The position numbers were made by a program, and so were the translations under genes. Shown piece after piece: positions 1-8,314 of a stretch of 24,261 bases of DNA. This stretch comes from Bacillota bacterium (GTDB taxonomy: Bacteria; Bacillota; Bacilli; Bacillales; Cytobacillaceae). The first letter of the stretch is position 1. Each line of letters begins with the position of its first letter. The notes under the pieces were generated by a model that was not told where the DNA came from, ran no database searches, and was given only the letters and a program-made list of their open reading frames with translations. The stretch is taken from NCBI GenBank assembly GCA_023389895.1, contig JAEWDX010000185.1, forward strand, positions 1 through 24,261, given 5' to 3'.

Positions 1-1
1 T

Positions 2-1099
2 TCATTAAATGATCTACCTGAAGATATTAAATCTTTAATTGATCTCGAAACAGCTGATCAAAATTTATATATTCAACGAAATAACAGACCAACCTATATG
101 TCTGTATCTAAAGATGTTTTAGAAAAAGGTGTGATCTTCACTGATATTTTCACAGCAGCAAGAGAACATAGCGATCTACTAGAAAAATACTTCATGGACG
201 GAGTAAAAGTGGATGAGCATCGTTTAACGGCATTGCATGCTGCGTTAATGAATGGTGGAGTGTTCCTGTATATTCCGAAAAATGTAGAATTATCAACACC
301 AATTCAATCGATTTTTATTCATGATGATGAGGAAGCGAATCTTTTCAACCATGTGATCATTGTGGCAGAGGATAATAGTTCAGTCACTTATGTGGAAAAC
401 TATGCATCAACAATGGAGTCTGCTAATGGAGTCGTTAATATTGTTGCAGAAGTATTTGCAAAGGCAAATGCAAATGTACAATTCGGTGCGGTCGATACGC
501 TTGCAAAAGGAATGACGGCCTATATTAACCGTCGGGCTGTAGCGGATCGCGATGCTCATATCGAATGGGCGCTCGGATTAATGAATGATGGCAATACAGT
601 TTACGAAAATACAACAAATCTTATCGGTGATGGTTCATTTGCCAATTCAAAGACTGTTGTCGTTGGTCGTGGGGATCAGACGCAAAACTTTACGACATCG
701 ATCGTTCACTTTGGAAAGAATACGGAAGGACATATTCTTAAGCACGGTGTGATGAAGGATTCTGCAACCTCTATTTTTAATGGAATTGGGAAAATCGAGC
801 ATGGAGCTACTAAGTCAAATGCTGAACAAACATCACGTGTCCTAATGCTTAATGAGAAGGCTCGTGGCGATGCAAACCCGATTTTACTTATTGATGAGGA
901 TGATGTAACTGCTGGTCACGCTGCTTCAGTAGGTCGCGTTGATCCACTTCAGCTTTATTATTTGATGAGCCGAGGTATTTCAAAGACAGAAGCTGAACGT
1001 TTAGTAATCCATGGTTTCCTAGCTCCTGTTGTAAACGCTCTTCCAATTGAAGGAGTTAAGAAACAGCTAGTTGAAGTGATTGAAAGGAAAGTAAGATAA
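2..1099 (+). CDS. sufD: SufD, Fe-S cluster assembly scaffold subunit (5' truncated by window edge)
   Basis: The frame is open from base 2, so the gene starts before the window. The first visible residues (SLNDLPEDIKSLIDLE...) continue straight into MSVSKDVLEKG, so the ATG at 98 is internal. About 365 residues are visible. Bacillus SufD is about 437 residues from memory, so roughly 70 are missing. The protein has the SufB/SufD beta-helix core and the C-terminal helical tail with the family stretch YYLMSRGISKTEAERL. Known role: SufD pairs with SufB and the ATPase SufC in the cytoplasmic SufBCD complex, which builds Fe-S clusters from sulfur passed on by SufS and SufU. The stop codon overlaps the sufS start by one base (TAATG), so the two genes are translationally coupled. 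sufC would be expected just upstream, outside the window. Confidence 0.96.
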   Translation, partial: SLNDLPEDIKSLIDLETADQNLYIQRNNRPTYMSVSKDVLEKGVIFTDIFTAAREHSDLLEKYFMDGVKVDEHRLTALHAALMNGGVFLYIPKNVELSTPIQSIFIHDDEEANLFNHVIIVAEDNSSVTYVENYASTMESANGVVNIVAEVFAKANANVQFGAVDTLAKGMTAYINRRAVADRDAHIEWALGLMNDGNTVYENTTNLIGDGSFANSKTVVVGRGDQTQNFTTSIVHFGKNTEGHILKHGVMKDSATSIFNGIGKIEHGATKSNAEQTSRVLMLNEKARGDANPILLIDEDDVTAGHAASVGRVDPLQLYYLMSRGISKTEAERLVIHGFLAPVVNALPIEGVKKQLVEVIERKVR

Positions 1100-2328
1100 T
1101 GGATATCCAAGAAATCCGCAAACTATTCCCGATTTTACATCAAGAAATTAACGGAAATCCGCTTGTCTATTTAGATAGCTCTGCCACATCACAAAAGCCT
1201 GTTCAAGTGATTGAGGCGCTAGATAAATATTATCGTGAATACAACTCGAATGTGCATCGCGGTGTTCATACGCTTGGAACAATCGCAACTGATCACTATG
1301 AAGGTGCAAGAGAAAAGGTTCGCAAATTTATTCATGCAAAACGAACGGAAGAAATTATCTTTATGAGGGGAGCAACGACTGCTCTTAATACGGTTGCTGC
1401 AAGCTATGCACGGGCAAACTTAGCAGAAGGCGATGAAATTGTCATTTCCTATATGGAGCACCACAGCAATATTATTCCTTGGCAGCAAGTAGCAAAGCAA
1501 ACAGGGGCAACGCTTAAATATTTGCCGCTGCAAGAGGATGGAACGATTTCACTTGACGATGTAAAGGAAACAATAACAGATAACACAAAGCTTGTGTCAA
1601 TCGTTCACGTCTCCAATGTTCTTGGAGTTGTAAATCCGATCAAGGAAATTACGAAAATTGCTCATGAGCATGGTGCGATAATGGTTGTCGATGGAGCTCA
1701 AAGCGCTCCCCATTTGAAAATTGATGTGCAAGATTTAGACTGTGATTTCTTTGCTTTTTCTGGTCATAAAATGTGTGGTCCGACTGGTATCGGTGTTTTA
1801 TACGGGAAGAAGCATTTGCTTGAAAATATGGAGCCAATTGAATTCGGTGGCGAAATGATTGATTTCGTTGATCTATACGATTCTACATGGAAAGAGCTTC
1901 CCTGGAAGTTCGAAGCGGGTACACCGATTATTGGTGGTGCCATCGGACTTGCGGCAGCAATCGATTTTCTTGAAGAAATTGGTTTAGACAATATTGTTGC
2001 TCATGAACATAAGCTTGCTGCTTATGCGATGGAGAAGATGTCCCAAGTAGAAGGGATCAAGATTTTTGGTCCAGCTGATCCAGCGAAACGGACAGCACTT
2101 GTCACGTTTAATCTTGATGATGTTCATCCTCATGATGTTGCAACTGTATTGGATGCTGAAGGAATTGCCATTCGTGCGGGGCATCATTGTGCTCAACCAT
2201 TAATGAAATGGCTGAAACAATCAGCAACTGCACGTGCTAGCTTCTATCTGTACAATACAGAAGAAGAGATTGACAAACTTGTCCAAGGACTTGTCAAAAC
2301 AAAGGAGTATTTCAGCAATGTCTTCTAA
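1099..2328 (+). CDS. sufS: SufS, cysteine desulfurase
   Basis: This 409-residue fold-type I, class V aminotransferase takes sulfur from L-cysteine, leaving alanine and a persulfide on its active-site cysteine. The PLP lysine is K224 in SGHKMCGPTG, and the catalytic cysteine is C364 in RAGHHCAQP. The HH-C loop and the YLDSSATSQKP N-terminus are typical of SufS rather than of NifS/IscS. The length matches the family. The start overlaps the end of sufD by one base, and the end overlaps sufU by 11 bases. The order sufS-sufU is the Gram-positive arrangement, in which SufU replaces the SufE/IscU partners and receives the sulfur. It is cytoplasmic and probably essential, as in B. subtilis. Confidence 0.97.
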   Translation: MDIQEIRKLFPILHQEINGNPLVYLDSSATSQKPVQVIEALDKYYREYNSNVHRGVHTLGTIATDHYEGAREKVRKFIHAKRTEEIIFMRGATTALNTVAASYARANLAEGDEIVISYMEHHSNIIPWQQVAKQTGATLKYLPLQEDGTISLDDVKETITDNTKLVSIVHVSNVLGVVNPIKEITKIAHEHGAIMVVDGAQSAPHLKIDVQDLDCDFFAFSGHKMCGPTGIGVLYGKKHLLENMEPIEFGGEMIDFVDLYDSTWKELPWKFEAGTPIIGGAIGLAAAIDFLEEIGLDNIVAHEHKLAAYAMEKMSQVEGIKIFGPADPAKRTALVTFNLDDVHPHDVATVLDAEGIAIRAGHHCAQPLMKWLKQSATARASFYLYNTEEEIDKLVQGLVKTKEYFSNVF

Positions 2329-2752
2329 TAATTTAGATAGTTTATATCGACAAGTAATTATGGATCATTATAAAAAGCCCCGTAATAAAGGGGTACTAGA
2401 AGATAATAGCTTAACAATCAATATGAATAATCCAACATGTGGGGATCGAATTCAATTGTCATTAAAGCTTGATGATGGCAAAGTGGTGGATGCGAAATTT
2501 GAAGGCGAAGGTTGTTCGATTTCCATGTCCTCTGCTTCGATGATGACCCAAGCAATTAAGGGAAAGAATATAGAGGAAGCATTAAAGCTTTCAGAGATTT
2601 TCTCGCAGATTATGCAAGGAAAAGATTATGATGAAGAGCTTGATCTTGGTGATATTGAAGCTCTTTCAGGCGTTTCAAAATTCCCAGCAAGAATTAAATG
2701 TGCAACATTGGCATGGAAGGCAATGGAGAAGGGCCTAAAAGAAAACGAATAA
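2318..2752 (+). CDS. sufU: SufU, zinc-dependent sulfurtransferase
   Basis: This 144-residue IscU-like protein keeps the zinc ligands at the usual positions: C41 and D43 in NPTCGDR, C66 in GEGCSIS and C128 in ARIKCATL. In Bacillus, SufU is known to act mainly as the sulfur acceptor of SufS, passing sulfur to SufBCD; it is not a classical scaffold. The start chosen is the ATG at 2318, with AAAGGAG at 2301-2307. The frame runs open further upstream inside sufS, but homology begins at MSSNNLDSLYRQVI. It overlaps sufS by 11 bases, which suggests translational coupling. The gap to sufB is 68 bases and holds no obvious terminator, so the operon appears to continue. Confidence 0.96.
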   Translation: MSSNNLDSLYRQVIMDHYKKPRNKGVLEDNSLTINMNNPTCGDRIQLSLKLDDGKVVDAKFEGEGCSISMSSASMMTQAIKGKNIEEALKLSEIFSQIMQGKDYDEELDLGDIEALSGVSKFPARIKCATLAWKAMEKGLKENE

Positions 2753-2820
2753 GTTTTAATGAAATGTCTGGATGCAGTGTCTACCTGTTATGCATTTAAA
2801 ATAGAAGGAGGAATACGACG

Positions 2821-4218
2821 ATGGCAAAAAAGATGCCTGAGATCGGCGATTATAAATATGGTTTTGCCGATAAAGACGTTTCCATTTTCCGATCAAAACG
2901 CGGTTTAACGAAGGAAATTGTAGAAGAGATTTCAAAAATGAAAAATGAACCGCAATGGATGCTCGACTTCCGTTTAAAATCATTGGAGCATTTTTATAAA
3001 ATGCCGATGCCGCAATGGGGTGGAGATTTATCGTCTTTAAACTTTGATGAAATTACGTACTATGTAAAACCATCTGAAAAAACAGAGCGTTCTTGGGATG
3101 AAGTGCCAGAGGAAATTAAACAAACGTTTGATAAGCTCGGTATTCCTGAAGCGGAGCAAAAGTATTTAGCTGGTGTTTCTGCGCAATACGAATCAGAGGT
3201 TGTTTATCATAATATGCAAGAGGACCTTGAAGCACAAGGTATCATATTTAAGGATACAGATTCTGCTTTACGTGAAAACGAAGAGCTGTTCCGTGAGCAC
3301 TGGGCGAAAGTGATTCCGCCGACAGATAATAAATTTGCTGCTCTAAATTCAGCTGTTTGGTCTGGTGGTTCTTTCATCTATGTTCCGAAGGGAATTAAAG
3401 TGGAGACACCTCTACAAGCTTATTTCCGAATTAACTCAGAAAACATGGGCCAATTTGAGCGGACGTTAATTATTGTCGATGAGGATGCACATGTTCACTA
3501 TGTTGAGGGCTGTACTGCGCCAGTTTATACAACAAATTCACTTCATAGTGCAGTTGTTGAAATTATGATTAAAAAGGGTGGGTATTGCCGCTATACAACG
3601 ATCCAAAACTGGGCAAACAACGTTTATAACCTTGTTACAAAGCGTGCTGTTTGTGAAGAAAATGCAACGATGGAATGGATCGACGGAAATATCGGTTCGA
3701 AATTAACAATGAAATATCCAGCTGTGATTTTGAAAGGAGAAGGCGCTCGCGGTATGACTCTTTCGATTGCAATTGCAGGGAAAGGTCAGCACCAGGATGC
3801 TGGGGCAAAAATGATTCACCTTGCACCAAATACGTCTTCAACCATCGTTTCAAAATCAATTTCTAAGCATGGCGGAAAAGTAAGCTATCGTGGAATCGTT
3901 CATTTTGGACGTAAAGCCGATGGTGCTCGTGCAAATATCGAATGTGATACGTTAATTATGGATAATCAATCCACTTCAGATACAATTCCATACAATGAAA
4001 TATTGAATGATAATATTTCATTAGAGCATGAAGCAAAAGTATCGAAAGTATCAGAAGAACAGCTCTTCTATCTCATGAGCCGCGGCATTTCTGAACAAGA
4101 AGCAACAGAGATGATTGTCATGGGCTTCATCGAACCATTTACAAAAGAACTTCCAATGGAATATGCGGTTGAGATGAATCGTTTGATCAAGTTCGAGATG
4201 GAAGGGTCAATCGGATAA
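2821..4218 (+). CDS. sufB: SufB, Fe-S cluster assembly scaffold
   Basis: This 465-residue SufB is the cluster-building core subunit of SufBCD in the cytoplasm. The length and the N-terminal region (YKYGFADKDVSIFRSKRGL) are typical of the family. The beta-helix carries GGYCRYTTIQNWANNVYN. The late NIECDTLIMD stretch, followed by STSDTIPYNE, corresponds to the region holding the catalytic cysteine described in E. coli SufB. The C-terminus has FYLMSRGISEQEATEMI, the same motif as in SufD, showing their common origin. AGAAGGAGG at 2803-2811 lies nine bases before the ATG. It is the last gene of the suf operon here and is followed by hairpin terminators. Confidence 0.97.
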   Translation: MAKKMPEIGDYKYGFADKDVSIFRSKRGLTKEIVEEISKMKNEPQWMLDFRLKSLEHFYKMPMPQWGGDLSSLNFDEITYYVKPSEKTERSWDEVPEEIKQTFDKLGIPEAEQKYLAGVSAQYESEVVYHNMQEDLEAQGIIFKDTDSALRENEELFREHWAKVIPPTDNKFAALNSAVWSGGSFIYVPKGIKVETPLQAYFRINSENMGQFERTLIIVDEDAHVHYVEGCTAPVYTTNSLHSAVVEIMIKKGGYCRYTTIQNWANNVYNLVTKRAVCEENATMEWIDGNIGSKLTMKYPAVILKGEGARGMTLSIAIAGKGQHQDAGAKMIHLAPNTSSTIVSKSISKHGGKVSYRGIVHFGRKADGARANIECDTLIMDNQSTSDTIPYNEILNDNISLEHEAKVSKVSEEQLFYLMSRGISEQEATEMIVMGFIEPFTKELPMEYAVEMNRLIKFEMEGSIG

Positions 4219-4275
4219 AAAGGAAATAGCTTTTGTATATCAAGGGTTTGAGAGGTTTTTATAAAGTATAAAGTT

Positions 4276-4298
4276 ATCGGCGTGCCGATTTGATTTTA
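4276..4298 (+). terminator. Possible first hairpin after sufB
   Basis: ATCGGC and GCCGAT form a six-base-pair stem with a two-base spacer (4276-4289), followed by TTGATTTTATT. The tract is weak, so this may only assist the stronger hairpin about 25 bases downstream. Confidence 0.35.
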
Positions 4299-4310
4299 TT
4301 CGTAGTGTAG

Positions 4311-4347
4311 GAGGCGAACTTTTGAAGTTCGTCTTCTTCTATTTTTT
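4311..4347 (+). terminator. Rho-independent terminator of the suf operon
   Basis: GGCGAACTT (4313-4321) pairs with AAGTTCGTC (4325-4333) with one G-U pair and a three-base loop. A TTCTTCTATTTTTT tail follows. Its position 95 bases after the sufB stop fits the end of the suf transcript. Confidence 0.8.
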
Positions 4348-4424
4348 AGGTGCAAATACGTATTTATTGTGACTCCGATACTAATATGTCCTAGTCGCTC
4401 AGATGTGTTTGATTAATGGAAGGA

Positions 4425-4452
4425 TTGTTTCATTACTTTGTGTTATTATATT
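4425..4452 (+). promoter_or_regulatory. Candidate sigma-A promoter for the GNAT gene
   Basis: TTGTTT (4425-4430) and TATATT (4447-4452) are separated by 16 bases and lie 24 bases before the ATG at 4477. This is a reasonable but unproven sigma-A match. A following GGAGG at 4465-4469 serves as the ribosome binding site. Confidence 0.4.
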
Positions 4453-4476
4453 TAAAAAATCCATGGAGGAAGTAGC

Positions 4477-4980
4477 ATGAATATCCGTGTATTGCATGAA
4501 TCAGATGCCCAATTATATCAAGACTTACGATTGAGGGCATTAAAATTCAATCCAGAGTCGTTTGGCTCAACATATGAAAGAGAAGTAAATTTCTCAATTG
4601 AAACGATAGAAGAACGATTGAAACCAACGGAGGATAAATTCGTTTTAGGTGCTTTTGATGAAAAGAATACGCTAGTTGGCATTGTGACCTTTATGCGTGA
4701 AAATGGCCTAAAAACTGTCCACAAAGGGAATGTATTTGGAATGTTTGTGGCACCAGAAGTCCGAGGATATGGTCTAGGAAGATTGCTCATGCTCGAACTA
4801 ATAAGCAAGGCAAAAAAATGCAATGGTTTGGAACAGATCAACTTAACAGTCGTGTCTGATAATGAATCTGCCTTAAATCTGTATAAGTCAGTAGGTTTTG
4901 AGACATATGGTGTAGAACGAAATGCCCTGAAATTTAAACAAAAGCATTTTGACGAAGATTTAATGGTTCTAAAAATTTAG
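4477..4980 (+). CDS. GNAT family N-acetyltransferase
   Basis: This 167-residue single-domain acetyltransferase would move the acetyl group of acetyl-CoA to an amino group. The acetyl-CoA pyrophosphate loop is seen as VRGYGLGRLL around residues 96-105. The preceding strand (VFGMFVAPEV) and the later ESALNLYKSVGF motif B complete the fold. The substrate cannot be told from sequence; the general shape is that of the RimI/PhnO-like small GNAT proteins common in Bacillus. GGAGG at 4465-4469 precedes the ATG by seven bases. It stands alone between the suf terminator and a convergent bidirectional terminator, so it is probably monocistronic. Confidence 0.9.
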   Translation: MNIRVLHESDAQLYQDLRLRALKFNPESFGSTYEREVNFSIETIEERLKPTEDKFVLGAFDEKNTLVGIVTFMRENGLKTVHKGNVFGMFVAPEVRGYGLGRLLMLELISKAKKCNGLEQINLTVVSDNESALNLYKSVGFETYGVERNALKFKQKHFDEDLMVLKI

Positions 4981-5081
4981 CCTTGTTGGCAAGTATTCAA
5001 AACAAAGCCGCATTTATACGATTAGCTTTAATGAAGCCGATGAAGTAAGTGGATTATTTGTGAAATAATTTATATTTCTTT

Positions 5082-5116
5082 AATGGTGGGAAGCATTGCT
5101 TTGCCCACCATTTTTT
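5082..5116. terminator. Bidirectional terminator between GNAT and DUF4177 genes
   Basis: AATGGTGGG (5082-5090) pairs perfectly with CCCACCATT (5104-5112), and an inner AAGC/GCTT pair extends the stem. T runs follow on the plus strand and A/T-rich sequence on the other side. It sits between convergent genes. Confidence 0.85.
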
Positions 5117-5120
5117 CATC

Positions 5121-5306
5121 TTAAATTTTCCGTTCGAAAATTAGTTCCATCGTAATTGCTTGCCCATGCGTAGCAAAAGGCGGTGTAAAGATTTGGTGAA
5201 GCTTCCAGCCTTGCTTTGCATGCTCATGAATGATTTCATGATAATCTTCTTTTGGATAATTACTGAAAGCGCCAATATTTACATCAACGAATTTATATTC
5301 ATACAT
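5121..5306 (-). CDS. DUF4177 family small protein
   Basis: This 61-residue protein has the DUF4177 pattern. It opens with YEYKFV, has HEHAKQGWKLHQIF in the middle, and ends in a hydrophobic strand with ELIFER. The family is widespread in Firmicutes and has no established function. The start is placed at the ATG at 5306, because AAGGAG lies eight bases upstream of it. An in-frame GTG nine bases earlier overlaps that ribosome binding site and is less likely. There is no signal peptide or membrane segment, so it is probably cytoplasmic. The gene converges on the GNAT gene with a shared terminator. Confidence 0.8.
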   Translation of the reverse strand: MYEYKFVDVNIGAFSNYPKEDYHEIIHEHAKQGWKLHQIFTPPFATHGQAITMELIFERKI

Positions 5307-5359
5307 AACTAGCACTCCTTGAGAAATGTTCAGCTAAGAAATTGCTGAAAAATTCTTTC

Positions 5360-5527
5360 TTACTTTTCTTCCATCTGACTAAAAGAAATTCCGTCTAATT
5401 TAGAGGAGATTTCTTTTAGTACTTGATTCCTCTCTCTTTGCGCATTGATTAAGTTAACGCAAAACCAAATAATAAACCCGATAGCCGCTAAATAAATAAT
5501 AAGCGGAATAAGTGCGAAAAATCCCAT
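5360..5527 (-). CDS. Small single-pass membrane protein
   Basis: This 55-residue peptide starts MGFFALIPLIIYLAAIGF. One hydrophobic helix covers about residues 2-26 (ending IIWFCVNLI), followed by a charged amphipathic tail, RERNQVLKEISSKLDGI. The layout resembles DUF4083-like small Bacillus membrane proteins, but I do not recognise the family with certainty. The ATG at 5527 is chosen because AAAGGAG (5539-5545) lies 11 bases upstream. Upstream in-frame sequence is less convincing and poor in hydrophobic pattern. The function is unknown. The tail could form a short coiled coil with a partner. Confidence 0.6.
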   Translation of the reverse strand: MGFFALIPLIIYLAAIGFIIWFCVNLINAQRERNQVLKEISSKLDGISFSQMEEK

Positions 5528-5687
5528 GAAAAAATCAGCTCCTTTCATACAAATTGTAGTGAATTTAACACAATTTGTAAACGTTCTGTAGAAAAAGAAA
5601 TTTTGGCTATGGCGAACTGTCATAGCTGCTTTAGTTGTTGGGGCAATAAATATCCTTTTTTACTAGTGAAAAATGGTGGTATGTAGA

Positions 5688-5771
5688 ATGTTTGAGCTTT
5701 CTATTATTGTAGCTGTTGTTGTTGCCTTGACGGAGCTTATAAAAAGATTGGATTTGATTCCAGAGAAATAA
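5688..5771 (+). pseudogene. 27-residue fragment resembling the start of a holin-like protein
   Basis: A short frame reads MFELSIIVAVVVALTELIKR and stops after IPEK. The first transmembrane helix and the ELIKRLDLIP segment look like the N-terminus of small Bacillus holin-like proteins, which normally continue with a second membrane helix. Here the frame ends before it. The ribosome binding site (GGTGG) is weak. It could be a decayed remnant or a genuine membrane micropeptide; I favour a remnant. Confidence 0.35.
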
Positions 5772-5783
5772 TAAGTATGGAGG

Positions 5784-5815
5784 GGGGCTGTCATAGGTGA
5801 GATGCCCCTTCTTTC
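5784..5815 (+). terminator. Weak hairpin after the holin-like fragment
   Basis: GGGGC (5784-5788) pairs with GCCCC (5804-5808), G-U pairs extend the stem, and TTCTTTCT follows. The loop is 15 bases and the T run is broken. Confidence 0.3.
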
Positions 5816-5864
5816 TACTATAATAATAGGCTTAGGCAGAAGTTGTTTTACTAGAATGCAGCTG

Positions 5865-7040
5865 TCACGTTGTTTTATTACCGATTTTAATCTGTAGCAG
5901 GATCATAATCGTTACTACGACAGTCAAAGCAATAATGGCTGGGGAGAAACTACCAGCATAATCATGGATTAAACCAACAAGAAGGGGTCCAAGAGCAGCG
6001 AAAATATAGCCCCCAGATTGTGTCATTGCTGATAATATACTTGCTTCCTCCATACTTGATGCCTCTTCAATAGGGAGCATTAAAGCCAGTGGAAAGAGTC
6101 CTCCAGCACCAATTCCTAAAAATAGGCAAGCAACCCAAGGCGATACAGAAAAGTGGAGCATCAACAGACCGATCAGTTCCATAACAGAACTGCCAATGAG
6201 CCAGATAGCTCTATGTTGAAAATGACTGACAAGAATCGGGAGTAAAAAGCTAACTGGTATTTGAATAAGTGTAAAAAAGGTTAAAATCATTCCAGCAGTT
6301 TGTTTATCATAGCCTAGTTCCTCTATGATAGGAGCGAGCCAGGCAGTAAGAGAATAAAACATGAAAGCCATCATCCCGAAGAAGGAAGTCAACAGCCAAG
6401 CTCGTTTATTTGTTAATAGAAGCTTAAATCCATTATTGTTTAATTTAGCCTGGGTGATGATAACAGGGTCCGTTATTTTTGGCGTTTTTCGAGCCGGCTT
6501 CCACCAGAAGAAAAGCGCAATGAAAGCCAAAATGGACCAGAAAGCGACAGAGGACTGCCAAGAATAATTGAAGATCGTCAAGAGCGGTACCGAAAAGGCT
6601 GAGCCAAGCGCTGCTCCTATGACAAGTGCCATAGAATAAACCCCGACTATAGCAATGGGGTTAGCAAAATTATTTTTGATATATCCGGATAATAACGGTC
6701 CGATTATCGCAATCCCTATACCTGCTACAAAGGCAGTAACTAGCATTTGCCAGGAAGAATGGATGAAGTATCTTGCAGCAGTAGCCAATCCAATTAGAAG
6801 CAGACAGTAAGCAATGGTCCGTTCAATTCCCCAGCGTTTGCTTAATTTCACAGCTGCTGGTGCAAAAAAGCCCATGCACAGCACAGGTAAAGAGGTCAAT
6901 AGGCTAGCTGCGAAACCACTCATGCCAAGTGTTTCTTGAATCGTTCTTAGTAAAGGAGAGACAGAGGTTATAACGGGTCGCAAATTGATTGAAGCAAGAA
7001 ACAGAGCAGCAATTGGAAGAAACCCTCGCATTAAACGCAT
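5865..7040 (-). CDS. CynX/NimT-type MFS transporter
   Basis: This 391-residue protein has about twelve hydrophobic segments, as expected for a major facilitator of the CynX/NimT family (cyanate or nitroimidazole transport; B. subtilis YycB is a relative). The N-terminal ALFLASINLRPVITSVSPLL is the family signature, with the conserved NLRP in helix 1, and LSKRWGIERTI is the first cytoplasmic loop. The substrate cannot be assigned from sequence. The start is the ATG at 7040, with AGGAG at 7051-7055. It is divergent from a LysR-type gene and shares a 135-base intergenic region with it, the usual arrangement for a regulator controlling its neighbour. Confidence 0.88.
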   Translation of the reverse strand: MRLMRGFLPIAALFLASINLRPVITSVSPLLRTIQETLGMSGFAASLLTSLPVLCMGFFAPAAVKLSKRWGIERTIAYCLLLIGLATAARYFIHSSWQMLVTAFVAGIGIAIIGPLLSGYIKNNFANPIAIVGVYSMALVIGAALGSAFSVPLLTIFNYSWQSSVAFWSILAFIALFFWWKPARKTPKITDPVIITQAKLNNNGFKLLLTNKRAWLLTSFFGMMAFMFYSLTAWLAPIIEELGYDKQTAGMILTFFTLIQIPVSFLLPILVSHFQHRAIWLIGSSVMELIGLLMLHFSVSPWVACLFLGIGAGGLFPLALMLPIEEASSMEEASILSAMTQSGGYIFAALGPLLVGLIHDYAGSFSPAIIALTVVVTIMILLQIKIGNKTT

Positions 7041-7092
7041 AATAAATCATCTCCTTTTATATGTAGAAAAATGTTAAGTTACGTCTAAATAT

Positions 7093-7121
7093 AGTGTATA
7101 GTATGTGTTTTGATTGATCAA
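7093..7121 (-). promoter_or_regulatory. Promoter of the MFS gene
   Basis: On the minus strand TTGATC (7121-7116) and TACACT (7098-7093) are spaced by 17 bases. The -35 box lies in the palindrome ATTGATCAAT (7113-7122), which also overlaps the -35 of the opposing lysR promoter, so the two promoters would interfere with each other. Confidence 0.55.
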
Positions 7122-7139
7122 TATTACTATTTCTATTAT
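7110..7139 (+). promoter_or_regulatory. Promoter of the lysR-type gene
   Basis: TTGATT (7110-7115) and TATTAT (7134-7139) are spaced by 18 bases. The probable operator at 7144-7158 begins five bases after the -10 box. Confidence 0.5.
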
Positions 7140-7143
7140 TATC

Positions 7144-7158
7144 ATTAGTATTACTAAT
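7144..7158. promoter_or_regulatory. LysR-type operator (T-N11-A dyad)
   Basis: ATTAGT and ACTAAT flank a three-base centre, giving a 15-base dyad that satisfies the T-N11-A rule of LysR-type binding sites. Its place between the -10 box and the start of the regulator gene fits autorepression (inference). Confidence 0.55.
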
Positions 7159-7175
7159 GAAAGTAGGTGAAATGC

Positions 7176-8063
7176 TTGGAAATTCGTCAGCTTCACTATT
7201 TTATAGCGGTTTGTGAAGAGATGCATTTTACAAAGGCGGCAGAAAAAATTGGGGTTTCACAACCAACATTAAGCCAGCAAATTCGAGCATTAGAAGATGA
7301 ACTGAATATGCCATTGTTTGACCGGATCGGGAAAAAGATTGCCCTTACAGAAGCAGGCTCATTACTGCTAAATTATAGCACTGAGATTTTGGACACTTTA
7401 CAAAATGTCAAAGATTCCATTGAAGATTTGCGTCAAGTAAAAAGAGGAACGATAAGAATAGGTCTCATGCCATCTGATTTAGATTACCGAATTTCCGATC
7501 TTATCATTCAATTTCACCGTATGTTTCCTAAAATAAAATTAGAAGTTATTGCTTCTATTGAAATTTTGCAGCAAGTGCTTGAAAGTGAAGTTGATATCGG
7601 AATTGGAACAAATGTAATCCCGAATGAACGTCTTATCTCTATTCCTTTATGTACGGAAGAGTATGTGTTAACAGTATCTAAGAACCACCCTTTTGCCAAT
7701 CGAACGAGTATTTACTTAGATGAAATGAAAGAATTACCGATGGTTATGTATCCTGAAGGGGTTATGGGGCGCGATTTAGTCGAGAAAACGATGAGAAAGC
7801 ATGGATTTCAGCTGAATTCTATTCTTGAAACAAGCTCAATTACCTCAATCATTCATTTAGTAAAGGCTAATATTGGCGCAACTGTTCAACCTTACCCACT
7901 AATAAAGCAAATGAATGATCCTGTTTTACATACTGTACGCATTAAGGATTATCCACCAAGTCGCAGCTTGGCGATCATTTATCGATCTGATCGTTATCTT
8001 GGTCAAGCGACAAAGGCATTCATTGAACAAATTAGAGAATATTTTCGAAGCAAGCACGAATAA
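7176..8063 (+). CDS. LysR-family transcriptional regulator
   Basis: This 295-residue LysR-type regulator has an N-terminal winged helix-turn-helix. MHFTKAAEKIGVSQPTLSQQ spans about residues 13-32, with the linker helix after it. The effector-binding domain begins near GTIRIGLMPSDLD, and ELPMVMYPEG lies in it. The start is uncertain. The TTG at 7176 gives the family-typical MEIRQLHYF and has AGTAGGTGA before it. An in-frame GTG at 7167 would add three residues (MKC) but overlaps that ribosome binding site. Divergence from the CynX-like transporter and a T-N11-A dyad in between suggest it controls that gene in response to the transported compound (inference). It resembles CynR/AlsR-type members, but not closely enough to name. 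Confidence 0.92.
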   Translation: MEIRQLHYFIAVCEEMHFTKAAEKIGVSQPTLSQQIRALEDELNMPLFDRIGKKIALTEAGSLLLNYSTEILDTLQNVKDSIEDLRQVKRGTIRIGLMPSDLDYRISDLIIQFHRMFPKIKLEVIASIEILQQVLESEVDIGIGTNVIPNERLISIPLCTEEYVLTVSKNHPFANRTSIYLDEMKELPMVMYPEGVMGRDLVEKTMRKHGFQLNSILETSSITSIIHLVKANIGATVQPYPLIKQMNDPVLHTVRIKDYPPSRSLAIIYRSDRYLGQATKAFIEQIREYFRSKHE

Positions 8064-8090
8064 CAGGCTTAATAATTAAGCTGTTTCGAT
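8063..8090 (+). terminator. Possible terminator of the lysR gene
   Basis: ACAG-G-CTTAA pairs with TTAAG-CTGT, leaving one bulged G and a three-base loop, followed by TTCGATTT. The T run is short, so efficiency is doubtful. Confidence 0.4.
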
Positions 8091-8179
8091 TTAGGAGACG
8101 ATAGTGGATGTCTAGCTCTTATTTGCTTAAAATTATCAATAGCTGTGTGAATAATGATTACCTTCAAATGGGGGGATAA

Positions 8180-8314
8180 ATGATGGTTATAATAGGCGTA
8201 ACAGGTTGGAGGGATCATGCAAGTCTCTATACTAGCCCCATTTCTTATAGTGGTTTTGTGAGGGGGTCTTATTTATTATTTTTGAGTTTAGAGAAGATGA
8301 AGTTATCGAAGTAA
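8180..8314 (+). pseudogene. Stub of a DUF72 (YunF-like) gene
   Basis: The frame starts MMVIIGVTGWRDHASLY with a good GGGGGAT ribosome binding site, which matches the start of DUF72 (YecE/YunF) proteins. Similarity stops after about 18 residues and the frame ends at codon 45; DUF72 proteins have about 250-280 residues. The gene therefore looks cut and joined to unrelated sequence. In B. subtilis yunF lies in the same lytH-yun neighbourhood (from memory), which supports this being the broken local copy. The match is short, so confidence is modest. Confidence 0.45.
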
